NCBI GenBank assembly: GCA_005880855.1
Contig: VBGM01000042.1
Location: forward strand, 1-39,438
Length of the DNA: 39,438 bases
Source of the DNA: Chloroflexota bacterium
GTDB taxonomy: Bacteria > Chloroflexota > Dormibacteria > Dormibacterales > Dormibacteraceae
Direction: 5' to 3'
How positions within the stretch are numbered: the stretch's first letter is position 1; every line of letters starts with the position of its first letter. The position numbers and the translations under genes were made by a program. Of the stretch, positions 26,130 to 36,213 are shown one piece after another. The notes beneath the pieces are model-generated. The model made no database searches, had not been told where the DNA came from, and worked only from the letters and a program-made list of their open reading frames with translations.

Positions 26130-26704
26130 AACCCACTCGTGCGGGCCTCACGCGAGCAGCCAACCTGCTGCGCAGCGGAGGCGTGATCGCGTTCCCGACC
26201 GACACCGTCTACGGGCTGGGTGCGGCCGCCGACGACGAGGTGGCGCGACGCCGCATCTATGCAATCAAGGGCCGGCCCGTCGGCCTGCCGCTGATACTCA
26301 TGGCGGCGGCGGAATCGCAGCTCGAAGGCTGGGTTCACGTCGACGGCCGCGCCGAGGCTTTCGTGCGCCGCTGGTGGCCAGGTCCGCTCACGGTCATCCT
26401 TCACGCCAAGGGTGGCGGGACGCTGGGCGTGCGCATCCCAAAGCACGAGGTTGCGCTGGAGCTGCTGCGCGCCTCAGGCCCGCTGATGACCACGAGCGCG
26501 AACCTTCATGGCAAGGACCCTGCGATGAACGCCGACGAAGCCGGTGCGCTCACCGGTATCGCTGCCGTTCTCGATGGCGGCGCCGCTCCGGGTGGGTTGG
26601 CTTCGAGCGTTCTGGACCTCACCGGTCCCGAGCCGCACGTTCTTCGCGAGGGTGCCATCCCGACCGCGCAGCTCCTGGGCCCGCCGCCACCTCGCGCAGG
26701 CTAG
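26120..26704 (+). CDS. tsaC: L-threonylcarbamoyladenylate synthase (Sua5/YrdC family)
   Basis: A 194-residue YrdC-domain protein making threonylcarbamoyl-AMP, first step in the t6A37 modification of ANN-decoding tRNAs. Opening RAANLLRSGGVIAFPTDTVYGLG is diagnostic, followed by IYAIKGRPVGLPL (usually KxRP) and LMTTSANLHG. GTG at 26120 lies within the prmC end (10-nt overlap); a longer open frame upstream is a shadow of prmC. It lacks the C-terminal Sua5 domain, hence the TsaC type. Confidence 0.94.
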   Translation: MVLKPTRAGLTRAANLLRSGGVIAFPTDTVYGLGAAADDEVARRRIYAIKGRPVGLPLILMAAAESQLEGWVHVDGRAEAFVRRWWPGPLTVILHAKGGGTLGVRIPKHEVALELLRASGPLMTTSANLHGKDPAMNADEAGALTGIAAVLDGGAAPGGLASSVLDLTGPEPHVLREGAIPTAQLLGPPPPRAG

Positions 26705-26712
26705 GACTTACC

Positions 26713-27996
26713 ATGCGAGAAATGGCCGCACCCATGACGGCGATGTCGCTCCGCGCACTCGACCGCAGCGACCCCGACATCGCGAACCTGATCCGTAACG
26801 AATACAAACGCCAGGCGGAGACGCTCGAGCTGATCGCCTCTGAGAACCTGACCAGCCCCGCCATCCTCGAGGCCCTGGGCACGCTGCTCACGAACAAGTA
26901 CGCCGAGGGCTACCCGGGTCGCCGCTATTACGGCGGCACCGGCGAGGTGATCGACAAGATCGAATCGCTGGCGGTAGACCGCGCCACGAAGCTTTTCGGC
27001 GCCGAGTACGCCAACGTCCAGCCGCACTCCGGCTCGCAGGCCAACGCCGCCGTCTACATGGCGGTGTGTGAGCCCGGCGACAGCGTGATGGGCATGGACC
27101 TCTCCGCCGGCGGGCACCTGACGCACGGAAGCCCGGCCAACTTCAGCGGCAAGTTCTACAAGATCCACTCCTACGGGGTCACGCGCGACACCGAGCTCAT
27201 CGACTACGACGCCATGGAGAAGATGGCCGAGCAGGTGCGGCCGAAGATGATCATCGGTGGGTTCTCCGCGTACCCGCGCATCGTCGACTGGGCGCGAATG
27301 CGCCAGATCGCCGACTCCGTGGGCGCCACGTTCATTGTGGACATGGCGCACGTCGCCGGCCTTGTTGCGGGTGGCGTGTATCCGTCGCCGATCCCTCACG
27401 CGCCGATCGTCACCACGACAACGCAGAAGACCCTTCGTGGCGCGTGGGGCGCGATCATCCTGTGCGACACCGAGCACCAGAAGGCGATCGACTCCGCGGT
27501 GTTCCCTGGCATCCAGGGTGGCCCACTGATGCATGCGATCGCGGCCAAGGCCGTGTGCTTTGGCGAGGCGCTCAAGCCCGAGTTCACGGTCTACGCGAAG
27601 CAGGTGGTCGCCAACGCGAAGGCGCTGTCCAACAGGTTGATGGAGCGCGGCTTGCGTCTGGTCAGCGGCGGCACCGACAACCACCTGATGCTCATCGACC
27701 TTCGCCCGCAGAAGCGCACGGGCAAACAGGTGCAGGACATCGCCGACACGGTCGGCATCACGCTGAACCGGAACTCGATCCCGTACGACGAAGCTTCGAA
27801 GTTCAATCCCAGCGGAGTTCGGGTCGGCACCCCGCTTGTGACCACGCGAGGGATGCATGAGCCCGAGATGGTTGTCATCGCCGACTGCCTGGCCGACCTC
27901 ATCGAGCGCATCGACGATCCCGCGGTTCGCGACTCCGTGCACGAGCGCGCGCTGGAGCTGTGCCGGAAGTTCCCCGTCCCGTACTCGATGGACTAG
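26713..27996 (+). CDS. glyA: Serine hydroxymethyltransferase
   Basis: A 427-residue PLP enzyme interconverting serine and glycine and loading tetrahydrofolate. ATG at 26713 is the first of four close in-frame ATGs (26722, 26734, 26743 are alternatives; no clear ribosome site decides). Conserved LELIASENLTSPAILEA and YYGGTGEVIDKIE are present. The PLP-lysine motif reads TTTTQKTLRGAWG, Lys239 being the PLP base; the usual THKTLRGPRGG has His before Lys and PRG after it. Position between tsaC and wecA is as in Streptomyces. Confidence 0.95.
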   Translation: MREMAAPMTAMSLRALDRSDPDIANLIRNEYKRQAETLELIASENLTSPAILEALGTLLTNKYAEGYPGRRYYGGTGEVIDKIESLAVDRATKLFGAEYANVQPHSGSQANAAVYMAVCEPGDSVMGMDLSAGGHLTHGSPANFSGKFYKIHSYGVTRDTELIDYDAMEKMAEQVRPKMIIGGFSAYPRIVDWARMRQIADSVGATFIVDMAHVAGLVAGGVYPSPIPHAPIVTTTTQKTLRGAWGAIILCDTEHQKAIDSAVFPGIQGGPLMHAIAAKAVCFGEALKPEFTVYAKQVVANAKALSNRLMERGLRLVSGGTDNHLMLIDLRPQKRTGKQVQDIADTVGITLNRNSIPYDEASKFNPSGVRVGTPLVTTRGMHEPEMVVIADCLADLIERIDDPAVRDSVHERALELCRKFPVPYSMD

Positions 27997-28008
27997 GCGG
28001 AAGAGGCC

Positions 28009-29136
28009 TTGAGCGATTTCTTCAGCGTCACGTTCCTCGAGACTCTGCGCGACAAGGTCCTGCCCGGGCTCTGGCCGCTGCTCGTCGCCATGCTCCTTTG
28101 CGCATTGCTGGTGCCGGTCGCGATTCGGCTCTCCAACCGGACGGGTCTGATGGCGCTACCCGGCGGGCGTCACGCACATACCAAGGCGACCCCGCTGCTG
28201 GGTGGGCTCGCGATGTTCGTCGGTTTTGCGATCGCCGTCCTGATCTTCGTTCCGTCGAGCATCAACCGGACGGGCGTGCTGGTCGTGTCAGGCCTGGCCG
28301 CGATTCTCCTCATAGCCGACGATCGCTGGCCGGTGAGCCCCGGCCTCAAGTTCGCGTTCCAGCTGCTCGTCGCGCTGGTGGCCGTTTTCGTTTTCGGGTT
28401 CCTGATCACGTACTTCGGCCTCCCCAACTCGGGCCAGAACGGCGTTGCGACGCTCGTCTACCTGGGCTGGCTGTCGATCCCCGTCAGCCTTTTCTGGCTG
28501 CTGAGCATGCAGAACACAGTCAACTTCCTCGACGGCGTCGACGGCCTGGCCGCGGGGGTGGTCTTCATCGTCGCCCTCACTCTATTGATCGCGGCCGCGG
28601 GCCGCGACCAGATCGACGTCGTTCAGTTCGCGGGCGCGCTCGCCGGCTGTTGCCTCGGCTTCCTGCTGTTCAACTTCAACCCCGCCCGGATCTTCATGGG
28701 CGACTCGGGCTCGCATTTCCTGGGCGCGGCCCTGGGTGTGATCTCCATCCTCGGTGTGGCCAAGGTGGCGGTCGCCTTCGCCCTCGTGATCCCGATCCTT
28801 GCGCTGGCGCTGCCCATCGCGGACACGGCGTGGGCGATCGTCAGGCGTCGAACCGGGCATGTCTCAGTGGCGCGCCCAGACACGGAGCACCTCCATCACC
28901 GCTTGCAGGCATTCGGGCTGACTCCTCGCCAGACCTGCTACGTCTTCTACGCCGCGACCGCTCTTTTCGGGACGGTCGGGCTGATGTTCTTCGGGCATCG
29001 CCGGATCCTCGCGGTGGTCCTGGTCGCGGCCCTGGTCATCGCCTCGACTGTCGCGGCCGACTGGCTGCAGAGGACAGGCACGCGCATCCCCGCGCCGTTC
29101 CTGCGGCGCCTGCTGTCAGAACCGGGCACCCGGTAG
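28009..29136 (+). CDS. Undecaprenyl-phosphate N-acetylhexosamine-1-phosphate transferase (WecA/TagO-like)
   Basis: A 375-residue polyprenyl-phosphate sugar-1-P transferase with about ten membrane helices. Conserved sites: LIADDRWPVSPGLKF (the DD metal motif), NTVNFLDGVDGLAAG, RIFMGDSGSHFLG and the cytoplasmic HLHHRL loop, which marks the WecA/TagO branch rather than MraY. It attaches GlcNAc-1-P to undecaprenyl or decaprenyl phosphate, starting synthesis of a cell-surface polymer. TTG at 28009 with GGAAGAGG upstream. Its place just before atp genes mirrors Rv1302 in Mycobacterium and SCO5365 in Streptomyces. Confidence 0.9.
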   Translation: MSDFFSVTFLETLRDKVLPGLWPLLVAMLLCALLVPVAIRLSNRTGLMALPGGRHAHTKATPLLGGLAMFVGFAIAVLIFVPSSINRTGVLVVSGLAAILLIADDRWPVSPGLKFAFQLLVALVAVFVFGFLITYFGLPNSGQNGVATLVYLGWLSIPVSLFWLLSMQNTVNFLDGVDGLAAGVVFIVALTLLIAAAGRDQIDVVQFAGALAGCCLGFLLFNFNPARIFMGDSGSHFLGAALGVISILGVAKVAVAFALVIPILALALPIADTAWAIVRRRTGHVSVARPDTEHLHHRLQAFGLTPRQTCYVFYAATALFGTVGLMFFGHRRILAVVLVAALVIASTVAADWLQRTGTRIPAPFLRRLLSEPGTR

Positions 29137-29139
29137 GAT
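29134..29139 (+). promoter_or_regulatory. -10 box TAGGAT before the ATP synthase operon
   Basis: TAGGAT overlaps the wecA-like stop codon and ends 10 nt before the ATG at 29150, which has no ribosome site. This would give a leader of only a few bases. Weak -35. Confidence 0.35.
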
Positions 29140-29149
29140 TAGCTCGGGC

Positions 29150-29362
29150 ATGGCGCCCCCATCGAGCGCCGGGCCGTCCGGCTCTGAGCTTGCCGGCCTC
29201 GGCATGGCGCTTGCGGCAGCCGTGGTGCTGCCGATGGTTGCGGGCATCGTGCTAGATGGCGTGCTTCATACCAGCCCGCTGCTGGTCTTCGTAGGGCTGG
29301 CGGTGGGCATCGTTGCAGCGGTGGCGTTGGTTTACGTGAGGTACGTCAAACGGTACTGGTGA
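29150..29362 (+). CDS. AtpZ/AtpQ-like F1Fo ATPase accessory protein
   Basis: A 70-residue protein with two membrane helices: GLGMALAAAVVLPMVAGIVLD and LLVFVGLAVGIVAAVALVYV, joined by LHTSP and ended with YVKRYW. This matches small AtpZ-like proteins at the start of atp operons, thought to help Mg/Ca handling or c-ring assembly. It overlaps the next gene by 4 nt (GTGA). Assignment rests on size, pattern and place. Confidence 0.7.
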   Translation: MAPPSSAGPSGSELAGLGMALAAAVVLPMVAGIVLDGVLHTSPLLVFVGLAVGIVAAVALVYVRYVKRYW

Positions 29363-29700
29363 ACTCGAAAGGCGTCCCGGTCTGGTCGGTCGGTGCTTGC
29401 CTTACGCTCGCGCTAGTCGTGGTCGCGGCGTTTGCTCTGGGCGGAAATCTCCGCGCTGGAGTCGCGCTTGGGATCGGGCTCGTGATCGGCTCGACCAACG
29501 GGATTGCGGCCATCCGCTCCCTGGACTCGCCCGTTGGTTTTCATCTGTCGAGCCTGTTTCGGCTCGCCATCATGACCGCCGCAGCGCTTGCAGCCGCGGC
29601 CGTGATTGGTCTCGCCTACGCCTGGCTTGTCTTGATCGGGGTCGCTGCTGCGCAGCTCGTCCTGGTCGCCGTCGCTGCGAGGTCGCTGCTCAGCCGATGA
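29359..29700 (+). CDS. AtpI-like ATP synthase subunit I
   Basis: A 113-residue protein with about four membrane helices, equivalent in place to the AtpI/Rv1303-type gene preceding atpB. AtpI assists assembly of the c-ring. The core FHLSSLFRLAIMTAAALAAAAV has the Arg-containing third helix seen in ATP synthase I proteins. GTG at 29359 overlaps the previous stop and its stop overlaps the atpB ATG (ATGA). Sequence similarity is loose, so the symbol is withheld. Confidence 0.68.
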   Translation: MNSKGVPVWSVGACLTLALVVVAAFALGGNLRAGVALGIGLVIGSTNGIAAIRSLDSPVGFHLSSLFRLAIMTAAALAAAAVIGLAYAWLVLIGVAAAQLVLVAVAARSLLSR

Positions 29701-30482
29701 TCTACCTCGCGACCGAACCCGCTCCGGTCAACCATCCGACCGTCAGCCTTGGATGCGGCAACTGGTGCACATTCAATTACGACAGCCTGATCTCGAGCGG
29801 CATATCCATCGTGATCACGATCGCCGTCGCGATTTACGTCGCCCGCATGCTCGACAGCCAGAAGCCGGGCCGGCTGCAGGCGCTGTTCGAGTGGATGTTC
29901 AGCTACGTGCGGACTACGAGCAAGGACACCGCACCTGATGCCACTGCATTCGTGGTACCGCTGGCCGCCACAATCGGTTTCTACATCCTGGTCGCGAACT
30001 GGATCGATTTCCTACCCATCTCGCTGATCCCCTACGTGCATCCGGCCAACACCGACCTCAATCAGACGCTGGCGATGGGCGTGGTGGTCTTCCTGGTCGT
30101 TCAGTGGTACACGTTCCGCATCCACGGACCAAAGGGCTACGCCGGCTATTTCTTCTGGGACCGACCGCACGACGTGCCGATGCCCTGGCGGCTCCTGTTC
30201 GTCCCGTTGAACATCATCGACGAGATCGTCAAGCCGGTCACGCTGTCGATGCGACTTTTCGGCAACCTCTTTGCCGGCCTTCTGATGGCTTACGTCATCG
30301 TGTTACTGCTCGGTAACCTGCCTTACGTCGGATCGTGGCTGCTAGGACCAATCGTCCTGGCGGTGTGGAAGCTCTTCGACGTCGGTTTCATCGGGCTCAT
30401 CCAGGCCTTCATCTTCATGTTGCTCACGATCACCTACTTCGGCCTCGCGCGTGAAGGACTCGAGGCCGAGCATGCTCACTGA
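29697..30482 (+). CDS. atpB: F1Fo ATP synthase subunit a
   Basis: A 261-residue membrane subunit providing the proton half-channels. The essential Arg is in VTLSMRLFGNLFAG, and the last helix contains GLIQAFIFMLLTITYFGLA, with the conserved Gln. The ATG at 29697 overlaps the preceding stop. The N-terminus (PTVSLGCGNWCTFNYDSLI) has two Cys that may face outside. It is followed after 10 nt by atpE with a strong ribosome site, which fits the need for many c subunits. Confidence 0.95.
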   Translation: MIYLATEPAPVNHPTVSLGCGNWCTFNYDSLISSGISIVITIAVAIYVARMLDSQKPGRLQALFEWMFSYVRTTSKDTAPDATAFVVPLAATIGFYILVANWIDFLPISLIPYVHPANTDLNQTLAMGVVVFLVVQWYTFRIHGPKGYAGYFFWDRPHDVPMPWRLLFVPLNIIDEIVKPVTLSMRLFGNLFAGLLMAYVIVLLLGNLPYVGSWLLGPIVLAVWKLFDVGFIGLIQAFIFMLLTITYFGLAREGLEAEHAH

Positions 30483-30492
30483 GGAGGGATAA

Positions 30493-30728
<236 letters not shown>

Positions 30729-30729
<1 letters not shown>

Positions 30730-31283
30730 TGCACGCGGGCTTGTTCCTCGACGCGGGGCCGTTGACGATCAACGGCACGTTTATCGTCGAGACCGTTTCG
30801 TTCGTGCTCATGCTGCTGTTCCTGGCGAGGGTGCCGCTGCCGTTCCTTGGCATCCCTAAGCCAGTGTTTCCGTGGATCATCTCGATCGCCGAGGCCCGGC
30901 AGCGAGCGATCACCGAACAGCTGGCGGCCGCAGAGAAGGAGCGGGCCGATGCCGACGCTCGGCTGAAGCAGGCGGAGGCGCAGCTCAACGAGGCCCGCGC
31001 CCAGGCGCAGACGGTGATCACGAGTGCGTCGAGGGCGGCGGACCAGCTCCGTCAGGAGCTGAAGCAGAAGGCCGAAGACGAGGCGAGGCGCATCCTCGAG
31101 TCCGCGCGGCGAGAGATCGAGGCCGAGCGCGTGGGCGCCCTTCAGTCAGTGCGGGAAGATGTGGCCAACCTCGTGGTGGCGGCTACCGAGAAGGTGATCG
31201 GGGAGACGCTCGACGTTACGAAGCACAGGCAGCTGATCGACAAGGCGATCGAGGAGGTTGCGAGTGGCGACGGCCGCCGCTAG
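30729..31283 (+). CDS. atpF: F1Fo ATP synthase subunit b
   Basis: A 184-residue peripheral-stalk protein: one N-terminal membrane helix (TFIVETVSFVLMLLFLARVPL) followed by a long charged coiled coil from about residue 55 (EARQRAITEQLAAAEKERAD) and a delta-binding end. The ATG at 30729 overlaps the atpE TGA; a GTG one codon upstream is possible. The 3' end overlaps atpH by 20 nt. Confidence 0.94.
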
Positions 31284-31794
31284 AAGATACGCGCAGGCTG
31301 TCTTCGACCTGGCCACCGAGGAGGGCCGCGTCGAGGAGTGGCACCGCCACCTCACGGCGATCAAGGACCTGATGAGCGATCCCAAAGTCGCTGCGGTGCT
31401 CGAGAACCCGACGATCCCGGCGGCGCGGCGCATGGAGCTGGTCGGGGCCCAGGGCGGCCTGGACCCGGAGGCCATCAACCTCGCGAGGCTGCTGATCGAA
31501 ACGCGGCGCACCAAGCAGGTCGCGGGCATCCTCGATGAGTTCGAGGCACTCGAGGACGAGGCGGCCGGCCGCGTTCGCGCGCGGGTGACATCAGCCGTCG
31601 AGCTGTCGGCCGAGGAACGCGCGCTCATTGGCAGCAAGCTCTCGAGCCGCCTTGGCAAGCAGGTGACCGTATCCGCCGCCGTCGATCGGACGATTCTCGG
31701 TGGCCTCAAAGTTCAATACGGCGATCACGTGATCGACGCCAGCCTTGTGACTCGATTAAACCAGTTGCGCCGCCGCCTGGCGGACGCGTCCTAG
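31264..31794 (+). CDS. atpH: F1Fo ATP synthase subunit delta
   Basis: A 176-residue OSCP/delta protein joining the b stalk to the top of F1. Opening [18 protein letters not shown] and closing [24 protein letters not shown] are typical. GTG at 31264 is preferred over TTG at 31258 because AGGAGG (31252-31257) is 6 nt upstream. It lies inside the atpF end, indicating coupled translation. Confidence 0.94.
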   Translation: MATAAARRYAQAVFDLATEEGRVEEWHRHLTAIKDLMSDPKVAAVLENPTIPAARRMELVGAQGGLDPEAINLARLLIETRRTKQVAGILDEFEALEDEAAGRVRARVTSAVELSAEERALIGSKLSSRLGKQVTVSAAVDRTILGGLKVQYGDHVIDASLVTRLNQLRRRLADAS

Positions 31795-31811
31795 GGAGAG
31801 GGAAAAGAAGA

Positions 31812-33449
31812 GTGGGTATCAGCACCAAAGAGATCTCGGAGGTCATCAAGGCGCGCCTCAAGGACTTCGATGCCACACTGGTGGCGACCGACGTGGGACG
31901 CATAGTCGCCACCGGAGACGGCATCGCTCAGATCTACGGCCTGCAGAACGCGATGGCCGGCGAGCTCCTCGAGTTCCCGCACGAGACATACGGGCTCGCC
32001 CTGAACCTCGAAGAGGACCAGGTGCGCGCGGTCATCCTCGGCGAGTTCGGACATCTTCACGAGGGCGACGAGGTACGCACCACCGGACGCCTCCTGGAGG
32101 TGCCTGTCGGCGAGGCGCTGATCGGTAGGGTCGTGAACCCGTTGGGCCAGCCGATCGACGGCAAGGGTCCAGTCAAGACCACCAAGACCATGCCGCTCGA
32201 AAGGATCGCGCCAGGCGTGATTACCCGCCAGCGGGTTGACAGCCCGGTGCAGACCGGGATCAAGGCCATCGACACGATGATCCCGCTCGGTCGCGGCCAG
32301 CGTGAGCTGATCATCGGAGACCGATTCACGGGCAAGACGACCGTCCTGCTCGACACGATCATCAACCAGAAAGGCAAGAACCTCATCTGCGTCTACGTCG
32401 CCATCGGCCAGAACGCCGCGTCCATCGCTCGCGTCGCGGCAACGCTGGAAGAGAACGAGGCGATGGGCTACACGATCATCGTCGCGGCCTCCGCGTCCGA
32501 ACCTGCCTCGCTCAACTTCATCGCGCCGTACGCAGGTTGCGCGATGGGCGAGTTTTTCATGGAGAAGGGACAGGAGGCGCTCTGCTGCTACGACGACCTG
32601 ACCAAGCAGGCGTGGGCGTATCGCGAGCTCTCCCTGACGCTTCGACGCCCCCCAGGTCGGGAGGCATACCCGGGCGATGTGTTCTATCTGCACTCTCGCC
32701 TGCTCGAGCGCGCGGCAAAGATGAACAAGGCACATGGTGGTGGCTCGCTGACCGCGCTGCCTGTCATCGAGACGCAGGCCAACGACGTCTCAGCGTTCAT
32801 CCCCACCAATGTGATCTCGATCACCGATGGCCAGATCTACCTCCAGTCCGACCTTTTCAATGCCGGGCAGCGCCCGGCGCTCAACGTCGGCATCAGCGTG
32901 TCGCGCGTCGGCGGCGATGCCCAGACCAAGGCGATGCGGCAGGTTGCCGGGCAGCTCCGCCTCGACCTAGCCCAGTACCGCGAGCTGGCCGCGTTCGCGC
33001 AGTTCGCGTCCGACCTCGACACCCAGACGCGCAACCAGCTCGAGCGCGGCGCCCGCCTGACCGAGCTCCTGAAGCAGGACAAGTACCAGCCGGTCCCGCT
33101 GGCGGAGCAGGTAGCGGTCATCTACGCCGGCACGCAGGGCTTCGTCGACAAGGTGCCGGTCGCGCGAGTGAAGGAGTGGGAGACGGGGTTCGTGCGCTTC
33201 CTGCGGAGCGAGCGACCGGGTGTGCTCCAGGCGATCGAGGAGAAGAAGGCTCTTGATGACAACCTGTTCGAGCGCCTGAAGGCGGCGATCTCGACTTTCA
33301 ACCACCAGTTCGGGGTCGAGGGTTACAGCGACGTGGCGGACCCGGCGCCCAAGGCCGAGGCCAAAGCAGCGCCGGCGGACGATGGGAAGCCGGATGCGAA
33401 ACCTGAACCAAAACCCAAAGCAGCCCCGCGGAAAAAGGCCGCCAAATAG
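31812..33449 (+). CDS. atpA: F1Fo ATP synthase subunit alpha
   Basis: A 545-residue non-catalytic alpha subunit. The P-loop is [10 protein letters not shown], Phe replacing the usual Gln of GDRQTGKT. The arginine finger region is [16 protein letters not shown] and the C-terminal domain is complete. After about residue 507 there is a 38-residue tail of Ala, Lys, Pro and Glu/Asp ([20 protein letters not shown]) not found in typical alpha subunits. GTG at 31812 follows a purine-rich GGGAGAGGG region. Confidence 0.97.
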   Translation: MGISTKEISEVIKARLKDFDATLVATDVGRIVATGDGIAQIYGLQNAMAGELLEFPHETYGLALNLEEDQVRAVILGEFGHLHEGDEVRTTGRLLEVPVGEALIGRVVNPLGQPIDGKGPVKTTKTMPLERIAPGVITRQRVDSPVQTGIKAIDTMIPLGRGQRELIIGDRFTGKTTVLLDTIINQKGKNLICVYVAIGQNAASIARVAATLEENEAMGYTIIVAASASEPASLNFIAPYAGCAMGEFFMEKGQEALCCYDDLTKQAWAYRELSLTLRRPPGREAYPGDVFYLHSRLLERAAKMNKAHGGGSLTALPVIETQANDVSAFIPTNVISITDGQIYLQSDLFNAGQRPALNVGISVSRVGGDAQTKAMRQVAGQLRLDLAQYRELAAFAQFASDLDTQTRNQLERGARLTELLKQDKYQPVPLAEQVAVIYAGTQGFVDKVPVARVKEWETGFVRFLRSERPGVLQAIEEKKALDDNLFERLKAAISTFNHQFGVEGYSDVADPAPKAEAKAAPADDGKPDAKPEPKPKAAPRKKAAK

Positions 33450-33452
33450 CGC

Positions 33453-34322
33453 ATGCCCGCCTATAGAGACATCGTTCGGCGGATCGACAGTATCCGCAAC
33501 ACGCAGAAGATCACCAAGGCCATGCAGGTGGTCGCGGCGACCAGGCTGCGTCGCGCGCAGGCGGCCGTGCAAGAGACGCGGCCATATGCAGAGAAGATGG
33601 TGGAGGTCCTCCAGACCGCCGGCGAGCGGGCTACCGAGTACAAGCATCCCTTCCTGGTCCGGCGGGAGGGCACTCGGGCGGTGATGATCCTGGTCACCAC
33701 CGACAAAGGCCTGTGCGGAGCGATCAACGTCAACAACATCCGCGCCGCGACGCGCTACATGACGGAGAACTACCCGGACCAGCAGAAGTACGTGACGCTG
33801 GGTCGCAAGGGCCGTGACTTCCTACAGCGCTTTCGAAGGAACGTGATTGCGGAGACCAGCGGCCTCCCGGATCGGCCGTCGATCGCCGGGATCCTGTCGA
33901 GCGTCGCGGTCGCACTCGAGGAGTACACCAGGGGTGACACAGATGCCGTCCTCCTCTGCTACGCGAAGTGGATCTCGACGCTGAGGCAGGAACCGGTCGT
34001 GCGCACCTTGATCCCAGTGGAGATTCCACAACGCGAGAAGGACGCGGGGCCGCGCGCGGATTACATCTACGAACCCGACCCGGAATCAGTGCTCGACGCA
34101 CTGCTTCCGCGCTACGTAGAGACTCAGGTCTATCAGGCGGTGCTCGAGAACAAGGCCAGCGAGTACTCGGCCAAGATGATCGCCATGCAGAATGCGACCA
34201 AGGCTGCGGGCGATTTCATCGATTCTCTGACCCTCTTTGCCAACAAGGTCCGCCAGGCGGGCATCACCACGGAGCTGATGGAAATCGTCACCGGCGCGGA
34301 AGCGCTGCGCGCCGCGGGCTGA
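33453..34322 (+). CDS. atpG: F1Fo ATP synthase subunit gamma
   Basis: A 289-residue central-shaft subunit. The N-terminal helix has RRIDSIRNTQKITKAMQVVA, the middle domain TTDKGLCGAINVN, and the C-terminal helix ends KVRQAGITTELMEIVTGAEAL, the gamma signature. ATG at 33453 is 3 nt after the atpA stop without a clear ribosome site, so coupling is likely. Confidence 0.96.
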   Translation: MPAYRDIVRRIDSIRNTQKITKAMQVVAATRLRRAQAAVQETRPYAEKMVEVLQTAGERATEYKHPFLVRREGTRAVMILVTTDKGLCGAINVNNIRAATRYMTENYPDQQKYVTLGRKGRDFLQRFRRNVIAETSGLPDRPSIAGILSSVAVALEEYTRGDTDAVLLCYAKWISTLRQEPVVRTLIPVEIPQREKDAGPRADYIYEPDPESVLDALLPRYVETQVYQAVLENKASEYSAKMIAMQNATKAAGDFIDSLTLFANKVRQAGITTELMEIVTGAEALRAAG

Positions 34323-34331
34323 CACTGATGA

Positions 34332-35767
<1,436 letters not shown>

Positions 35768-35768
<1 letters not shown>

Positions 35769-36175
35769 TGCCTTTTCCGCTGCGAGTCGTGAGCGTCGAG
35801 CGGAGCCTGTTCGAGGGCGATGTGGACTTCATGATCGCGAATGGGGGCGATGGCGAGCTCGGCGTGCTTGCGCACCATGCGCCGCTGATGACGGTACTCA
35901 AACCCGGTCCGCTCACGATCCGGGTTACCGGGGGCGAGGAGCAGCTGCTGTTCGTAGGCGGCGGCTTCCTCGAGGTCTTGCCGGATCGTGTGACCGTGCT
36001 CGCCGACGTGGCCGAGCACGCGGACGAGATCTCTGTCGAGCGGGCCGAGGAGGCGCGGCGGCGCGCGCAGGAGAAGCTCGCGGGCACGCTCACGACTGCC
36101 GAGGAGACCGAGTTCCAGAACGCCCTAGCCATCGCGGAGGCTCGCCTCCGGCTGGCTCGGCTGCGGCGAGGCTGA
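35768..36175 (+). CDS. atpC: F1Fo ATP synthase subunit epsilon
   Basis: A 135-residue epsilon subunit with the N-terminal beta sandwich (SVERSLFEGDVDFMIANGGDGELGVLAHHAPL) and the two C-terminal helices (VERAEEARRRAQEKLAG and FQNALAIAEARLRLARL) that can inhibit ATP hydrolysis. GTG at 35768 overlaps atpD by 1 nt. It ends the atp operon, 38 nt before murA. Confidence 0.95.
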
Positions 36176-36199
36176 CGGGCAGGCCGGCGTCCCTCTCTG

Positions 36200-36205
36200 T
36201 ACCGT
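36200..36205 (+). promoter_or_regulatory. Candidate -10 (TACCGT) for leaderless murA
   Basis: TACCGT ends 8 nt before the murA ATG, and the 38-nt gap has no ribosome site. Pattern match only. Confidence 0.3.
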
Positions 36206-36213
36206 AACCACCG

